Counted from the first letter of the stretch, positions 41,149 to 53,222 are shown. The stretch: DNA of 64,000 nucleotides from Saprolegnia diclina VS20 (GCF_000281045.1 NW_008246129.1:122722-186721); one strand, 5' to 3'. The notes: generated by a model from the sequence alone, not told the origin. Numbers and translations are program-made.

Positions 41149-42096
41149 ATGGTTGTCGAGGAATCGCAATCCGAATTTAGCTCGGTGGAATCGTCTATTT
41201 TGAGATTGAGGATGAACTCGGGCGACCTGAGCCTCGAAGAGGTCGGGAACCTTGAGGACCAGGAGCTCCTCGCGCTCGCTCGCCTCGACGCGCAATGCAC
41301 GGCGCTCCAGGAGGCAGGCAACTATACCCAGGCGCTCGAGGTCATGGAGAAAGGGCTCGTCTTGCGGCAGCATTTCTTCGGCTCCGACAGCGACGAAGTC
41401 CGCGCCGCGTGCAAAACCGTGGGCGACCTCTGCAACCTCCTCGCCATGACGTTTCTCCAGCAAGAGAACTTCCCCATCGTATTCGAGCTCCTCAAGAAGG
41501 CCGAGATCCTCACGGAGACCAACCCCGCGGGCCGCGCCGTCACGCTCAACAACCTCGCCTGCTACCACCGGCGGCTCGGCCACCTCCAGAAAGCACTGAG
41601 CCATCTCAACGAGGCGCTAGCAATCGAGGCGACGCTCCTCGACGTGCCCAACCGCGCCGATACGCACCTCAACATGTGCGCCGTGCTCTCGCAGCTCGGC
41701 CGGCACCAAGGCGCGCTCGAGCAGGCGCAGTCGGCGCTCATTCTGCTCCACGAAGAGCTCTTCTCGACCAACCAGATCAACCTCGACGAGAAGCTGGATC
41801 GCGTTGCGGTACTCGGCATCGCGTACCACAACGTAGGCGTCGAGCAAGAGTTCCTCAAGAAGCCCGAGCTGAGTGTGCACTCGTACAAGAAGGGCGCGGA
41901 AGTTACGGCGCAGTACCTTGGCGAGACGCACGGAATCGTCGTGACACTCCGCAACTCGCTGCTCACGGCGCAGCGGTCTGTTGGAAGGAAGCAAGCGCAG
42001 GGCCAGGACGGTATCTCGCGCTTCGCCAAGATCAAGTACCACTTGCGCACAAAGCTCAAGCGGCGACATCCCTCGCGCGTCGCCACGGACGGGTAA
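41149..42096 (+). CDS. Tetratricopeptide-repeat protein
   Basis: An intronless 315-residue protein. A short acidic N-terminus precedes about five TPR-like helical hairpins, for example CTALQEAGNYTQALEVMEKG, AVTLNNLACYHRRLGHLQKA, THLNMCAVLSQLGRHQGALE and GIAYHNVGVEQEFLKKPELS. It ends in a basic tail (KYHLRTKLKRRH). TPRs mediate protein-protein contacts; similar Ser-rich TPR proteins in oomycetes and ciliates are often linked to cilia, but nothing here proves it. The frame is open upstream to about 40948 without an ATG (Gly/Ser-rich), so an extra 5' exon is possible. Confidence 0.75.
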   Translation: MVVEESQSEFSSVESSILRLRMNSGDLSLEEVGNLEDQELLALARLDAQCTALQEAGNYTQALEVMEKGLVLRQHFFGSDSDEVRAACKTVGDLCNLLAMTFLQQENFPIVFELLKKAEILTETNPAGRAVTLNNLACYHRRLGHLQKALSHLNEALAIEATLLDVPNRADTHLNMCAVLSQLGRHQGALEQAQSALILLHEELFSTNQINLDEKLDRVAVLGIAYHNVGVEQEFLKKPELSVHSYKKGAEVTAQYLGETHGIVVTLRNSLLTAQRSVGRKQAQGQDGISRFAKIKYHLRTKLKRRHPSRVATDG

Positions 42097-42160
42097 AGCG
42101 TATCGCAAGTGCAGTAGGTATATAGTTATTCAATAGAGGATCTTACAGAAAACAAGCGTC

Positions 42161-42591
42161 TTACTGCTTGCCCTTCTTCTTCTTGAAGGCCTTGAGCTCC
42201 TTCGCGAACGTCTTGTCGACATGCGAACCAATGGCCTTGAGGTCGGTCAAGGCCGCGCGCATGGCCTGGTTGGCCGACTTGCCTACACGTCCAATTTGGG
42301 CGTCTGAAGCGTAGTATCTTGAATGCACGTACCCGACTGTGTCTGGATGCGGACGTGCATCTTGGGCTCGGACGGATGCGGGATCGTGTAGCCGGCGAAG
42401 TCGACGTCCGGGCTATAGCATCAACATGAGTACTCTCGTTCTTGTCGCCATGGCAGCACGTACTTGCGCATGAGCATGTAGCGGACAGCGTTGCCGAGGG
42501 TATGGTCTTCGTCGTGGAAGACGAAGGTCTTGGCGCTGGCCGACGACGCAGTGTGCACAAGGAGCTTCGGAGCGATCACCGCGGAGGCCAT
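42161..42591 (-). CDS. RNA polymerase I and III subunit AC19 (RPAC2/RPC19)
   Basis: Exons 42591-42464, 42412-42333 and 42282-42161 (introns 51 and 50 nt) give 109 residues, the family length. The RpoA/D-like core is clear: KTFVFHDEDHTLGNAVRYML, then across the splice RNPDVDFAGYTIPHPSEPKM and HVRIQTQ. It ends in a helix and Lys-rich tail (FKKKKGKQ). AC19 pairs with AC40 as the alpha-like dimer that starts assembly of RNA polymerases I and III in the nucleus. The start is the ATG at 42591. It is divergent from capping protein alpha, with CCAAT boxes in between. Confidence 0.9.
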
Positions 42592-42725
42592 TGCTTGGAT
42601 CTCGGGCAAATCGAAAATGGGCCAACCAATGGCCGCGTCCGGATAATCGATTGGCCGTACGGATACGCTGGTATCCGGCGGATCATTTTATTGCCAAGTG
42701 ACTGCTGCTGAGCGATCTTGCCGCG
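42592..42725. promoter_or_regulatory. Bidirectional promoter with two CCAAT boxes
   Basis: 134 bp between AC19 (-) and capping protein alpha (+). CCAAT at 42626-42630 is 35 bp from the AC19 start. ATTGG at 42649-42653 is 73 bp from the capping protein start. Confidence 0.45.
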
Positions 42726-43876
42726 ATGGCCGACTACGAGTACACGCACGTGTCTGACGACGAGAAGCTCAATATCGCCAACCACCTTCTGCTCTCGGCG
42801 CCGCCGGGCGAGATCCGCGACGTGGCCAAGGGTACTAGGACCTTCTGAACCGCAATCTCGACGTGGCGATGCGTAGATGTGACCAAACTCTTGCCCGCTG
42901 GCCTCTTGTCGGATGCCAAGCTTCGTAGTGCGATGCATGCATACAACACGAAGAACTGCGTGGGCGTCATGGCGCCAGAAGGCACGCACCGTGTCATCAT
43001 CTGCAAGGAAGGCGAGGTACGCAATACATCGAGCGAAGCATGGCCTCACAATGTGCTTGCGCAGGTCGACCCCACGCACTACTTGGACACGAAGACCAAG
43101 AAGGTATGGGGCTTTGACCACGTGACGCAAGAGCTCCAAGCTCAGGACGCGCGCGACGCCGCCGATTTGTTTGTGCTGCCGGCAGAGCCCTTCCGCCTCG
43201 CGGTTCACCAAGCGCTTGACGACTACGCTTTTACGCAGTTTGCCAACCAGTACGTTCCTGCATTGCACTGTACTATGAGGCCTAAACGAATTATTTGCGC
43301 AGAGGCGCGGTGGCCGTCTATGCGACGAGCCCACAGGAGCTTGCGATTGTGCTCTCAACCGAGCGCGTGAACCTACGCAACTACTGGTGCTGCTGCTCGT
43401 GCGACGACGATCGGCACTACAACACCTCGTAGGTCGGGGCGCTGGAAGTCGCAGTGGACGCTGAACCTCGAGACGCGAGTGCTCACGGGCGCGATCGACC
43501 TGCATGTGCACTACTACGAAGACGGCAACTTGCAGCTGCAGAGCCACAAGTCGACCGAGAAGACGTTGACCTTCCATGTACGCGATTTGCTGCGTCAGTC
43601 CAATGACATGCTCATGGAATCTAGGACGCATCGACTGTCGGTGCGGCCGTTGTCCAGGTCATTCGCGACGAAGAGCACGTCATCCACAGCAACCTCGAGG
43701 ACATGTACATCAACATGTCGGAGGAAACGTTCAAGGAAATGCGCCGCGTCATGCCAGGTTGACCGTGCATCTCGCACATGAATTCTTACGCCATTGGGAT
43801 CGTAGTGACGCAAACCAAGATGGAGTGGAGCATCCACGCTCACCGCACGGCCAAGGACCTCGGCCAGCAAAAGTAG
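42726..43876 (+). CDS. F-actin-capping protein subunit alpha (CapZ alpha)
   Basis: Seven exons (42726-42831, 42877-43016, 43065-43249, 43303-43386, 43433-43577, 43625-43757, 43806-43876; introns 45-53 nt) give 287 residues, the family length. It starts MADYEYTHVSDDEKLNIANH, then LLLSAPPGEIRDVAKDV. The C-terminal half has NYWSGRWKSQWTL and LHVHYYEDGNLQLQSHKS, matching the conserved NFWNGRWRSEW and VHYYEDGNVQL blocks. With the beta subunit it caps barbed ends of actin filaments. Conserved blocks are split by introns, so the exon joins are well supported. Confidence 0.93.
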
Positions 43877-44247
43877 GCAGGCACTCTCGAATTCATACGC
43901 TGTTTTCTGCTCGCCTCTGTCTCTTTCCAACAGCCAGTGTTTGAACCGCTGGATTCCAGTGGACGTACTTGGGCCACTTGCCATCCCCAACCCAATGCTA
44001 CTACAGCGGCATCGCGAACCGGCTGCTCGACCGGTCCGACGGCTCATGCAACGTAAATCCACGATCGACTCATTCTTCCGTTGAGTCGCGACAGACAAAA
44101 TCCGCTGCGACGACGTTTTGCCAAAATGGGTGAATCCTGCGTTTTGTATTGCGCCGTTGTGTGGGTGACATTGCAGAATTGGTTCTCGAAAAATGAATTT
44201 TATTTTTTTAATTTCGCCAGTTTTATTCTTTGGCCTTTGGCACGACG
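43877..44247. other. Intergenic region after capping protein alpha
   Basis: 370 bp. A T-rich stretch near 44190-44225 precedes the Myb/SANT-like gene. No gene is supported. Confidence 0.4.
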
Positions 44248-45519
44248 ATGATGACGGGCAACGTGGCGGACGGCAGTAGCAGCAGCCCGACCGAGGGCAA
44301 CAGCACTGTCGCCGAGACCCCCGCTGTGGTAGAAAGCAGCAGCAGCGGTGCCGCCGCCTCGGCCAGCGCCGACTCGCAGAAGCGCAAGACAGCCTTCCGC
44401 TTCCGGTGCGCGTCCGACATTGACCTCCTCCGCGAGGTCGTGTATATCCAGCCGTTCGCGGCGCCGCATGGGCAGACGACCGACCGCTGGACTAAAGTCG
44501 CGACGCATGTGGCTCGGATCCACGGCAGCGGCATCACGCCCAACAACGTGCGAAAGCGCTTCGACGACCTCATGAGTGCTTTCAAGCAGGACTCGCTGTC
44601 GACACTCCGCGCGTCGGGCTCGGAGGAAGAGTACCAAGAGCGCGCGCTGCTTCTGCAAGACATCCACGACTTTGTACTCTGCGACGCCTTGCTCTTAGCG
44701 TGCGACTCATGCGGCGTGTAGATGACTGTCTCGAACCACCGGAAGCGCGAGGTCAAGGAAGAATCCGTCGTCCCCGACGAGCGACCCGACTCGTTTCTCG
44801 AGCCACCGAAAACGTCGCTGCTCAAGCGCAAGCTGCCCGAGACGCAGCCGCCGCCTTCCACGATCGACTACTTTCGCACTGCGCAACAGAACCTTGTCGA
44901 CATGAACCAGGCCATGTCGGCGCGCAGTGGTCACAACCGGCTCAGCATTGACCGTCGCGTTCCAAGCCTCCACGCCTCCTCTGGCTTCGCTTCAAGTGCA
45001 TACGCGAATGGCGCTTTCCCTGGTAACGGTGCGGTCATCGACCACAGCGTGGGCCAAGTCACCGAGGCACAAGTTGATAACCCGGCGAGAAGCAATGGTA
45101 CCGAGTCACTAAATGAGCGCGAGGCCCCCGTCGCTGCCGGCCGTGACACACAAGACCGAGCGGCCAATGGACCACGAGTTGAGAGCAATGACGAGCCGCC
45201 GGTCATCAATATCAATGATGACGACGAGGACGAGGCGCCAGCGCCCAAGGCGCGCCGCACCGAGTCGGACGACCTGCTCGTGATTGTTGCAAACGCAGCG
45301 TCCAAGCTCATCGACGTGTTTGCGAAAGCCAACGAGATCAAGGCGGGCGAAGTCCAGGTCGCGCTGCGCAAGGTAGAGCTCGAGGAGGCGCGACTCGCCT
45401 TGGAGCGCAGCGAGCGCGAAGCTCGGTTCGTGCTCGAGCGCCGGGAGCGCGAAATGCACATTGAGTTTATGAAGGGCACGCTCGAGATTCTCAAGGTGTT
45501 TGCCTCGAAAAATTCGTAA
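44248..45519 (+). CDS. Myb/SANT-like DNA-binding protein with C-terminal coiled coil
   Basis: Two exons (44248-44673, 44722-45519; intron 48 nt) give 407 residues; without splicing the second half would look like a separate gene. After a Ser/Ala-rich N-terminus, residues ~45-130 form a helix-turn-helix with conserved Trp and hydrophobic spacing: RCASDIDLLREVVYI, TDRWTKVATHVARIHG, TPNNVRKRFDDLMSAFKQ. An acidic linker (NDDDEDEAPAPKARR) leads to a charged coiled coil (LEEARLALERSEREARF). This layout is common in oomycete genomes and often derives from PIF/Harbinger-type transposon proteins. Nuclear; target unknown. Confidence 0.72.
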
Positions 45520-45613
45520 ATTTGTGTTTTGTTTCTTGCAATTCTTGTGGTTGATTATACTTCGATCGTCCGTCTTTCTAGCGTACCCGGTAACTAATTT
45601 GAAACGGACAGGG

Positions 45614-46045
45614 ATGCCAACGCATGATACGAGACGGACCTACGCGCCCGATGCCGTCGCTGTACGAGGCATCACCCATGTTGCACGTCCATATTGGAGC
45701 GCCATAGGTCCCTGATGTCATCCAACAAGCGTACCACAAGCTTCGGGCAGAGACGATGTTCACGAACCAAGCCAAGTCCGCCGAGTCGTCCAGCTCCACA
45801 CTCCCTTCCCGTCCGTCATATGTGCCCAAGGTATGTCGGGTTGGCACACGACGTCGCCTCACTATCGCAAGATGCATGAACCGCCGCAGATGCGGGAGCT
45901 ACGAGACAAGAACCGACGCCCCGCAACGCTGCCTCGGGACGCTACGGTAAGCGCAAAGGCCGTCGCCTTACGGTCGCGCGGCCGGCGCGAGTCTGTTGCT
46001 GCAACGCCCGACGACGTCACGACATTGCTGATGGCTCTCGGTTGA
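45614..46045 (+). CDS. Small protein of unknown function
   Basis: Exons 45614-45661, 45708-45830 and 45872-46045 (introns 46 and 41 nt) give 114 residues. It is hydrophilic, with VIQQAYHKLRAETMFTN and MHEPPQMRELRDKNRRPATL, and ends DDVTTLLMALG. No domain, signal peptide or membrane segment. It sits 102 bp upstream of the EF-hand/WD40 gene on the same strand and could be its first exons, but the intervening sequence does not join in frame. Confidence 0.5.
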
Positions 46046-46147
46046 ACGCTAGCGAGCGGCTCGTATGGAGTGACGCATTCTCTTGTAGATATAACGCACA
46101 TGCAATGCGCGACTCCAAGTTTAACGCGCCGCGGTAGCCAAGTGCCC

Positions 46148-49100
46148 ATGGACTTGCCGACCTATTTGTCGCTGATTCTGACCAACATGGAGCAAGCCAA
46201 TGTCGTCCGGTTTGACAAGGTGCGCTTTCGTTTTGACCTCTAAGTTCTTATTCTCGTCAGGTCGACATGACGATCAAGCTCTCGCAGGTCTTCCACAAAA
46301 TCGACAACGACGAAGACGGCTTGGTCACGATGAGCGAGTTTACGTCCTACATTCTCGACGCTGCCGCAGGTCCACGGCAACATGTTTCGTTCCAACCGCA
46401 TGTGTATTTGTGTAGGCTTGTCGGAGCAAGCAGCTGCAAGTGGCCTTCACGAGGTGCGTGACGATGACTCGAAGTAGTTACGCTGTCGATGCGTAGTACA
46501 ACAAGACCCCGACAATGGCAACCTCAGTTTTAACAAGGCCACTCGAGAAAATGGTGCTCACCTACGGACAAGGCACGAAGCTGACGCCCTCGTAGGTGTA
46601 CCTTCCAGAAGCGAACCATTTCGTCGCTGTGGAGAGCTACAGCAAAACGTTCCAGGTCTACGATACGCACGACGGCGCCCTCGTCGCGACCTCGGGCATC
46701 TACACCGGGTGAGTCGAGTCTCTTGGCGTTTGTTTGACGCTGCGCGCAGCGGGGTATTCGTGGACGCAATCCACGTCCCGGCGCTCGATTACGTCGTTAC
46801 AAGCACGACCGACGCCACGATCAACTGCTGGGATACGACCGAATTTCGTTTGCGCCAGGTATCACTACTGATATCGACAGCGCTCAGCGTCGACGTAGCA
46901 ACTGCCGACGACGGACGTGCAGACCGTTCTCCAGTGGAACACACCGTTGCGGCGCTTGTACGCTGCTTCCGTTGCCGGCGAAGTGCGTAGTATCGCACGC
47001 CCGCGCGAGAATGAAATGAAAACTTAGATTTCGGCGTGGAATGTGGATACGCTCGTGCGCGTTGGTGGGTTCCAGACGCACGTCGCTGACGTCACGGATG
47101 TTGCCTTTGCCCAGCAGTCGACACTCGCCGTAGCCAGCTTGAGCGCCGGCATCCGCATCTATGACCTCGGAACCCACAAGCTTCTCAAGACGCTCGAGGG
47201 CCACCACCACGGCGTATCATGCCTTGGGTACGTTGCGGACCAGCAGTACATTCTCAGCGGCGGCATCGATCACGACCTTCGTGTATGGTGCATCTCGATG
47301 ACTAGTGTTGCGACGCCTCACATGTCTGTCAAATAGCTCTGGAATCCGTACGTTGAAACCAGCATTGCGCGGCTCAAAGGTGCTGCCATCTCGATGCATT
47401 GAGTTTATACCCTGCGACAGGGCACGAGCACCAGCTCGTGGGCGTGGAGTGGGTCGAGGGGACACACGAGATCCTTAGTGCCGACGAAGCCGGCTTCGTA
47501 CGTGTCTGGGACATTCGCAAATACCGCTGCGTTCAAACACTCGCCGCGCTGCCCACAGCCAAGCCGACGAGCAAGACCAAGCCCGTCACGTACGACGCGT
47601 CTATTGAGCTATTGCAGATGGTATGGTAGCGCAATGCTGTACGTCCCGACGAAGAAACGCATCGTGCTTGCTTCGTCTGCTCTTCAGTTCCACGATGCGT
47701 ACGAGTGGAACGCCACCAAAGACAATAGCGTACGTGGGTACGGCGACAGGACAATAGCTATTGTCGTGTAGGATGTCGTGAGCCATGCCAGCTTGGTCGT
47801 GTACTTGCCTTCGTGCATGTACCTCGTGAGTGTTGCAGGCAGGTGCGTTTCGACGCTCGACACTGCATCTGTAGTCGAACGAGTAGACATCTCCGCGTAT
47901 GGAATGCACACACGGGCGCGCTCTTGCACAACCTGCGGCATGTGACACGAACCAGCATCTCGGCCGCGTGCCACGGCGCTGGCACGACGAGCTACGCAGG
48001 CACGCTCGACGGCCACGTCTACGTACGTTGCTTCCTTTTCCAACAAACGTCGAAGACCAGCAATAGCACATCAACGCCACGAACGCTTCGATTCTCAAGG
48101 AGAGGGCGCTGCACACGCAAGAGGTACGCAATGCAAACTTTGCGGCACATTTTCTGAGGCGTGCCTAGGTCACGGGGTTGAGCTTGCTCCAGACAAAAGG
48201 CGCACATCGCCTTGTGACGATCGCACTCGACGGCACTTGCGTCATTGCCGACATGGTGTCCCTGTCGCCGCTCGCCGCGCTCAACCACTGGCACGGCGTC
48301 AACTGTTTTCCCGCGAGCCGCCACGACACTGGCGTACGCGTCGTCCCGGCTTGTCGGTTACTGAAACACGGTGCTAGAACGAAGCCAGCCACGCGCACGC
48401 CTACCACGTGCCGCCCGACATGCGCGAGGTGTACCCGGACTTTGCTCTCGATGCTCTCAAGCGCATCTTTACGGTCTACGACCCGCAAGACATTGGCGTC
48501 GCACCGCTCAGCGCCGGCCGGGACCTCTTTGTTGCCGTCACGCGCGTCGTCCAGCGCACTGTGTACCGTATCAACGAGGCGTACGTCGCGGCGGCCCTCG
48601 CAGCGTTCGCGCCGCGGCGACCTGGCGCCATCTTGTTTACCGAGTTTCTTCACGTACGTTGGTCGACATATTCGTGGAAGCTCATGACAATGGCTCAGCT
48701 CGTGCTCGATACGTGGCACGGACGCGGTGCGGTTGTTGCTGCTATCACAGCCATAGCGGTCTCGGCCAAATACGACGTTGTCGTGACCGCGTCCTTGGAC
48801 GGGACCTTTTGTGTGTGGAGTGCAAGCACCAACATTCCAGTGATGACGAGTCCGCTGCACATGGAGGCAGGCATCACGGCGCTTGCGTTTCTGGAGCCCC
48901 ACCCGCTCTTCGTGCTGGCTGACGACCACTGCGGCGTGTCCGTGTACTGCATCCCGCCGCACCCGTCGCGATACCGCCGACTCTACGAGTTTCGCGACTT
49001 GAGTGCGATCGTGCGCTGTCTCCTATGGTGCCCACCCCACATCGTTCTCGCAGGCGACGACCTCGGTACAGTTGATGCCTGGTATGAGGCTATTCAAAGC

Positions 49101-49956
49101 ACGGCCAGGGCGCGTTACGCAGCTGCAAGTCTCGGGCTTCTTCCACGACCACGCAAAGGAGCCAAAGCAAAAGACGCACCTTCGTCGCCTTGGCACGCAA
49201 CAATTAGCCGTGCGCGAGATGCCCAAGCGCATCGAGACCCGGCGCTTTAGCATCCACGAGTTCCAGTACACGCGATCCGGCGATGTCGACGCTGTCGCGA
49301 CGTGGCCCGCACACACGGACGCTGTCTGCAGCCTCCAGGTCCTCCATTGCATGACACATCTCGCGTAGCATTGGCGTAGGCGTGCAGTGCGGAAGGCCAA
49401 CCCACGCACGCGGTCGTCTCATGCGGGCTGGAAGGCGCCGTGTATGCGTGGACGTGCACGGGTGCGCCGCTTGGTGCACTCGACACCAACAACGTGTGAC
49501 GGCGTGTATTTGTCAGCTCGTTCACGTCGCCATGCGTAGGCGAGCTCGCCCAACCAAAGCGAGTGGCGATTGTTTGTGAACCCTTCGGCCTTGCACGTAC
49601 AACACCATGCATTTGAAGCACGAGCAACACCCATCCTCCATCTAGGGCTCGGTCGAGCGGGCGAACGCCATGAACTTCCTCATGGCACGAGACTTGCAGG
49701 TTCAACGTGCTGCAGGAAGTAAAACCCTCATGGTTCAATAGAAGACGTCGGCTGTACGGGCACCAGTACCGCCAGCAGCATCAGGTCGCCGACAGCGTCC
49801 AGCAGAGAGTCCCGCCAATGAGCTGCCGCTGGTACACTGAGCGTGATGTTTTCTCGCACTTCCGTTCCCATCGCCTAGATCCCGCGACCGCCGCCATCGG
49901 GGCAGCGCACGCCCACGCTATTTCGGCCAGACGAGTTCGTCATGAGCGACGGGTAG
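46148..49956 (+). CDS. EF-hand and WD40-repeat protein (WDR49-like)
   Basis: Twenty-three exons: 46148-46219, 46261-46369, 46416-46453, 46497-46553, 46596-46708, 46750-46858, 46899-46982, 47028-47282, 47337-47379, 47421-47620, 47655-47729, 47772-47842, 47887-48022, 48067-48123, 48169-48333, 48378-48653, 48699-49065, 49109-49338, 49380-49493, 49540-49596, 49646-49699, 49742-49831, 49879-49956. They give 949 residues with no frame break. Near the N-terminus an EF-hand loop is seen in FHKIDNDEDGLVTMSEFTSY. Two WD40 propellers follow, with cores such as YILSGGIDHDLRLWNPY, RHLRVWNAHTGALL, VVTASLDGTFCVWSA and SCGLEGAVYAWTCTG. A second helical segment (LDALKRIFTVYDPQDIGV) separates them. EF-hand/WD40 proteins of the WDR49 type occur in ciliated lineages. 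The 45-nt intron 48654-48698 is in frame and could be retained. Confidence 0.78.
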
Positions 49957-50391
49957 GCCGGTCGACTTGGCGTAGCCGACATAGACAAGGTCGCCGTAGC
50001 GCGACGAAGAGCGCCATGCGCCTTCAGCGGGCACTGGACAGCCTTGAGCCTGCCAAGGTCCCGAGTCGGCCATCGCCGCCAAAATAGAGGTGGCATGAGC
50101 CATCGAGTCAGGTCCGATCTTGTTCTTCGGGCAAAATCTTGCGCCAGATGGGCGAGTATTTTTATTCCGATTAAATTAAATACGTTGGCTCTGCAATTGA
50201 CTGGAAAACGTCTGCAACGGCGACGAAATATTATTCCGGCGGGGCTCGGTTCGAAATTCTTCGTGGAAATCGGTCATTTTCACCAATGAAATCGCTTTGT
50301 TGAAAGGATTTCATCCAATCAAACGTCGACGACACGTGAAGATGCTTTCCGTCTTTAGTTTCGGAAATCTCGAGCGAGAGGAAGAGCGACG
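49957..50391. other. Intergenic region upstream of the PROPPIN gene
   Basis: 435 bp, AT-richer than its surroundings. CCAAT at 50314-50318 lies 74 bp before the PROPPIN start and another at 50283-50287. No gene seen. Confidence 0.4.
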
Positions 50392-51930
50392 ATGGCGGCG
50401 ATGAACCTCAGCCGCGAGCAGCAGAATGAGCTTCTCTTTGTCGGATTCAACCAGGACTATGGTACACGAGCTTGACGATGGGCACGTGATGGTCGGCTTC
50501 TCATGACGCCCTGCGTAGGCTGCTTTGCCTGTGGCACCGACACGGGCTTCCGCATCTACAACTGCGACCCGTTCAAGGAGACTTTTCGCCGAGGTAGGCG
50601 ATGCGCCCGCGATGCAGGGCCTCACATAAGTGCGACAGACTTCTCCAGCGGGGGCATTGGCATCGTCGAGATGCTATTCCGCTGCAACATCCTTGCCATT
50701 GTGGGCGGCGGGCGCAACCCCCGCTATCCGCCCAACAAGGTTATGATCTGGGACGACCACCAGAGTCGCAACATTGGTGAGCTCAGTTTCCGCAGCGAGG
50801 TCAAGGCCGTCAAGCTTCGTCGCGACCGGTGCGTCCGCGGTCCTTGGGTTGAGTTGCACTTATCGCCGTTGCCTCCAGGGTTGTTGTCGTGCTCCAAAAC
50901 AAGATTTACGTCTACAACTTTGGTACGTTGTACATGCGATGGCGTGCTTGAGCACTCAAACGACGTCTCTTTTGTAGCCGATCTCAAGTTACTGGACCAC
51001 ATCGAGACGATCGCGAACCCCAAGGGCCTTGTCGCGCTCTGCCCGAGCTCAACGAACACGGTCCTCGCCTGTCCCGGCGTCTCGCGCGGGACGGTCAGAA
51101 TAGAGCTCTACGACCAGCGCAAGACGACGCTTATCACGGCACATGAAGCCGATCTTTCTCAAGTCAGATCCCCGCAGCACGAGAGAGTCCTGACGCTGTG
51201 CCCGCTAGATGTGCCTCAACTTGGAGGGCACGCGACTTGCGACAGCGTCCGACAAGGGCACGCTCATCCGCATCTTTGATACGCAGAGCGGCCAGCTAAT
51301 GCAGGAGCTGCGGTACGCGGCTATTGTGGAACGAGGGCGCCACTAAGCTGTGCTATGTTAGGCGTGGCGCCGACAAGGCAGAGATCTACAGTGTGTGCTT
51401 CAGTCCCAACTCGCAGTACCTCGCGTGCTCGAGCGACAAGCACACGGTGCACATCTTTGCGCTGACAAAGGAAGGCGGCGGCGCGGAAGGCGCGGCGCCG
51501 CTCTCGACGTCGGCCCACCGCAACAGCCAAACGGGGCAGCGCTACTCGTCCGGGTCGCTCACACAGTCGACGCCCATTGCCCGCGAAGACGACAGCACAG
51601 AAAACTCCAAGTCGAACTTTTCGTTCATGCGCGGGCTCTTGCCCAAGTACTTTAGCTCGGAGTGGAGCTTTGCGCAGTTTCGCGTGCCCGAGACGCGGTA
51701 CCGTATGCTCTGCGATACCACCATCATCATGCTCATGTATAGCACCATCTGCGCGTTCGGCGTCGACAAGAACACGATCATTGGTACAGCTCGCTCGCTG
51801 CGTCGCCACCTCATCCTGTTGTCTAGTCGTTGGCGCCGACGGCTCGTTTTACAAGGCGGTCTTTGACGCGAATGGCGAGTGCGAGCGCACGTCGTACTCC
51901 AAGTTTATCCAGACCGAAGACGACGAGTAG
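50392..51930 (+). CDS. PROPPIN autophagy protein, ATG18/WIPI-like
   Basis: Eight exons (50392-50461, 50519-50593, 50639-50828, 50879-50922, 50978-51162, 51209-51312, 51362-51783, 51827-51930; introns 43-57 nt) give 397 residues. It is a seven-bladed beta-propeller with [18 protein letters not shown] in blade 1 and [16 protein letters not shown], followed by the phosphoinositide-binding signature in [20 protein letters not shown]. The L/FRRG motif is made by a splice (CG|G). These proteins bind PI3P and PI(3,5)P2 on phagophore and endosomal membranes. LRRG plus a long Ser-rich insertion before the last blades ([20 protein letters not shown]) fits the WIPI3/4 or plant ATG18b/c type. Confidence 0.9.
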
Positions 51931-51984
51931 GCCAACGCCGCCGTAACGTAACGAGCCGTACATGTACCAAGTCTGTGGGAGCGA

Positions 51985-53151
51985 CTAGCTCTTGCGGGAG
52001 TACGGAGCGTGTCGGGGCACGTTGGGGTCGTACTAGCAGCAACCGTAAGCAAGGAGATACCAGGCATTTGTTACCATTTCCCAGCGCGACGCGGGAAAGA
52101 TGTGCTTGTTGCGCTCGTACCACAGGCGATGGGTGACCTTGCCTGGATGCGACTGCAGATCATGAGATGAAGTCGCGAAGTGATCGGACGCACCTCGTCC
52201 TTCTCGACGCGCACGTCGTTGACCAAGCGCACGTCGTCGTGCACGTCAAAGTGGAACAGCGGGCCGGTTTTGCCGCGGGCCTTGGTCACAATCAGGTCGT
52301 AGAACGACAGTTGCTAGCACCATGCAATGAGGGATGATACAAATGATGAGCCAGAGAGTACATGCGGGATGATGAGGTCTTCCTTGATGTACATGAGGTC
52401 GTCGATGCTCACGGTGCGAATGTCGGGAAACTCGGCCGCGAGCTCCTTGCGCACGAGCTCGAGGAATTTGCCAATCGGCGTCGCCTTCTCGACGCTTAGC
52501 TCGCGCCGATGCCCGGCGCCGTCCCAGTAGCTGAACGTCACGCTCAAAAGCTCCTTCTTGATGCGATCTTGGGTCTCGACCCACTCTTTCTGCAGTGCGG
52601 CCTTCTCTTCCTCGAGCGCAGCTTCGCGGTCCCGGTCCGGAAGGAACGCTGTTTCGACAAACGGACACTTGAGCTTCTTTCGCTTCGCAGGCGCGTCCGT
52701 CTCGTCGTCGCTGTCGAGCGAGAAGGACATGGTCGCCTTCTTCTTCTTTTTCTTTGGTGCTGGCTTGACCACCGACCCATCCCCCATCTTAGTGGCTTCA
52801 AGGGCCGGCTCGGACGGCGCGAGGCAGTCTTCGCGGCGCTTCCGGTACTCTGCAGCAGTCACTAGGCCGATCGTCTGGCGCTTAAACTCGGCTTCAGACG
52901 ATGCATCTGTGTGCGAGAGGAAGCTCTTGTCGATGCGCGACCCACGGGCATTGTCGGCCGCGATCTGCTGCTTCTTGGCCACGAACTCCTGCTCCTGCTG
53001 CTCACGCTGCTTGGCGAGGCTCGCCGCGCGCTTGCCAGCGACGACGCCTTCGACGGTGTGCACGCCCGAGGACCCGTATCTACGGAGCGCGCGCATGAGC
53101 CACGGACGGCCATCGGCGGCAGCGATGACGTCACCTGCGGAGGTCGGACAT
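51985..53151 (-). CDS. FAM50/XAP5 family nuclear protein
   Basis: Five exons (53151-53135, 53079-52362, 52313-52194, 52152-52075, 52032-51985; introns 41-55 nt) give 326 residues, the usual length. A 17-nt first exon gives MSDLRR. The N-terminal coiled coil ([20 protein letters not shown]) leads into [20 protein letters not shown] and [16 protein letters not shown]. An acidic/basic linker with nuclear localisation signals follows ([13 protein letters not shown]). The conserved C-terminal domain has [29 protein letters not shown] and, after correct splicing, [20 protein letters not shown] then ASRWEM and YDP. FAM50A/XAP5 proteins act in the spliceosome or in chromatin and circadian regulation. 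ATTGGCCAAT (53223-53232) is 72 bp upstream. Confidence 0.92.
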
Positions 53152-53222
53152 CGTGGAGCGCTCTGGTTCGTCGACCGCTGGAGCGCGTGATATCTATTGG
53201 TGGAATGCCTTCGCCCGCGGGG

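Noticed and set aside
43595-44098. 167-codon minus frame
   Set aside because: Antisense to exons 6-7 of capping protein alpha, whose splice structure is well supported.
44722-45519. Separate gene starting at the ATG 44722
   Set aside because: That ATG directly follows a GTGTAG splice acceptor, and the preceding frame joins it through a 48-nt intron, so it is the second exon of the Myb/SANT-like gene.
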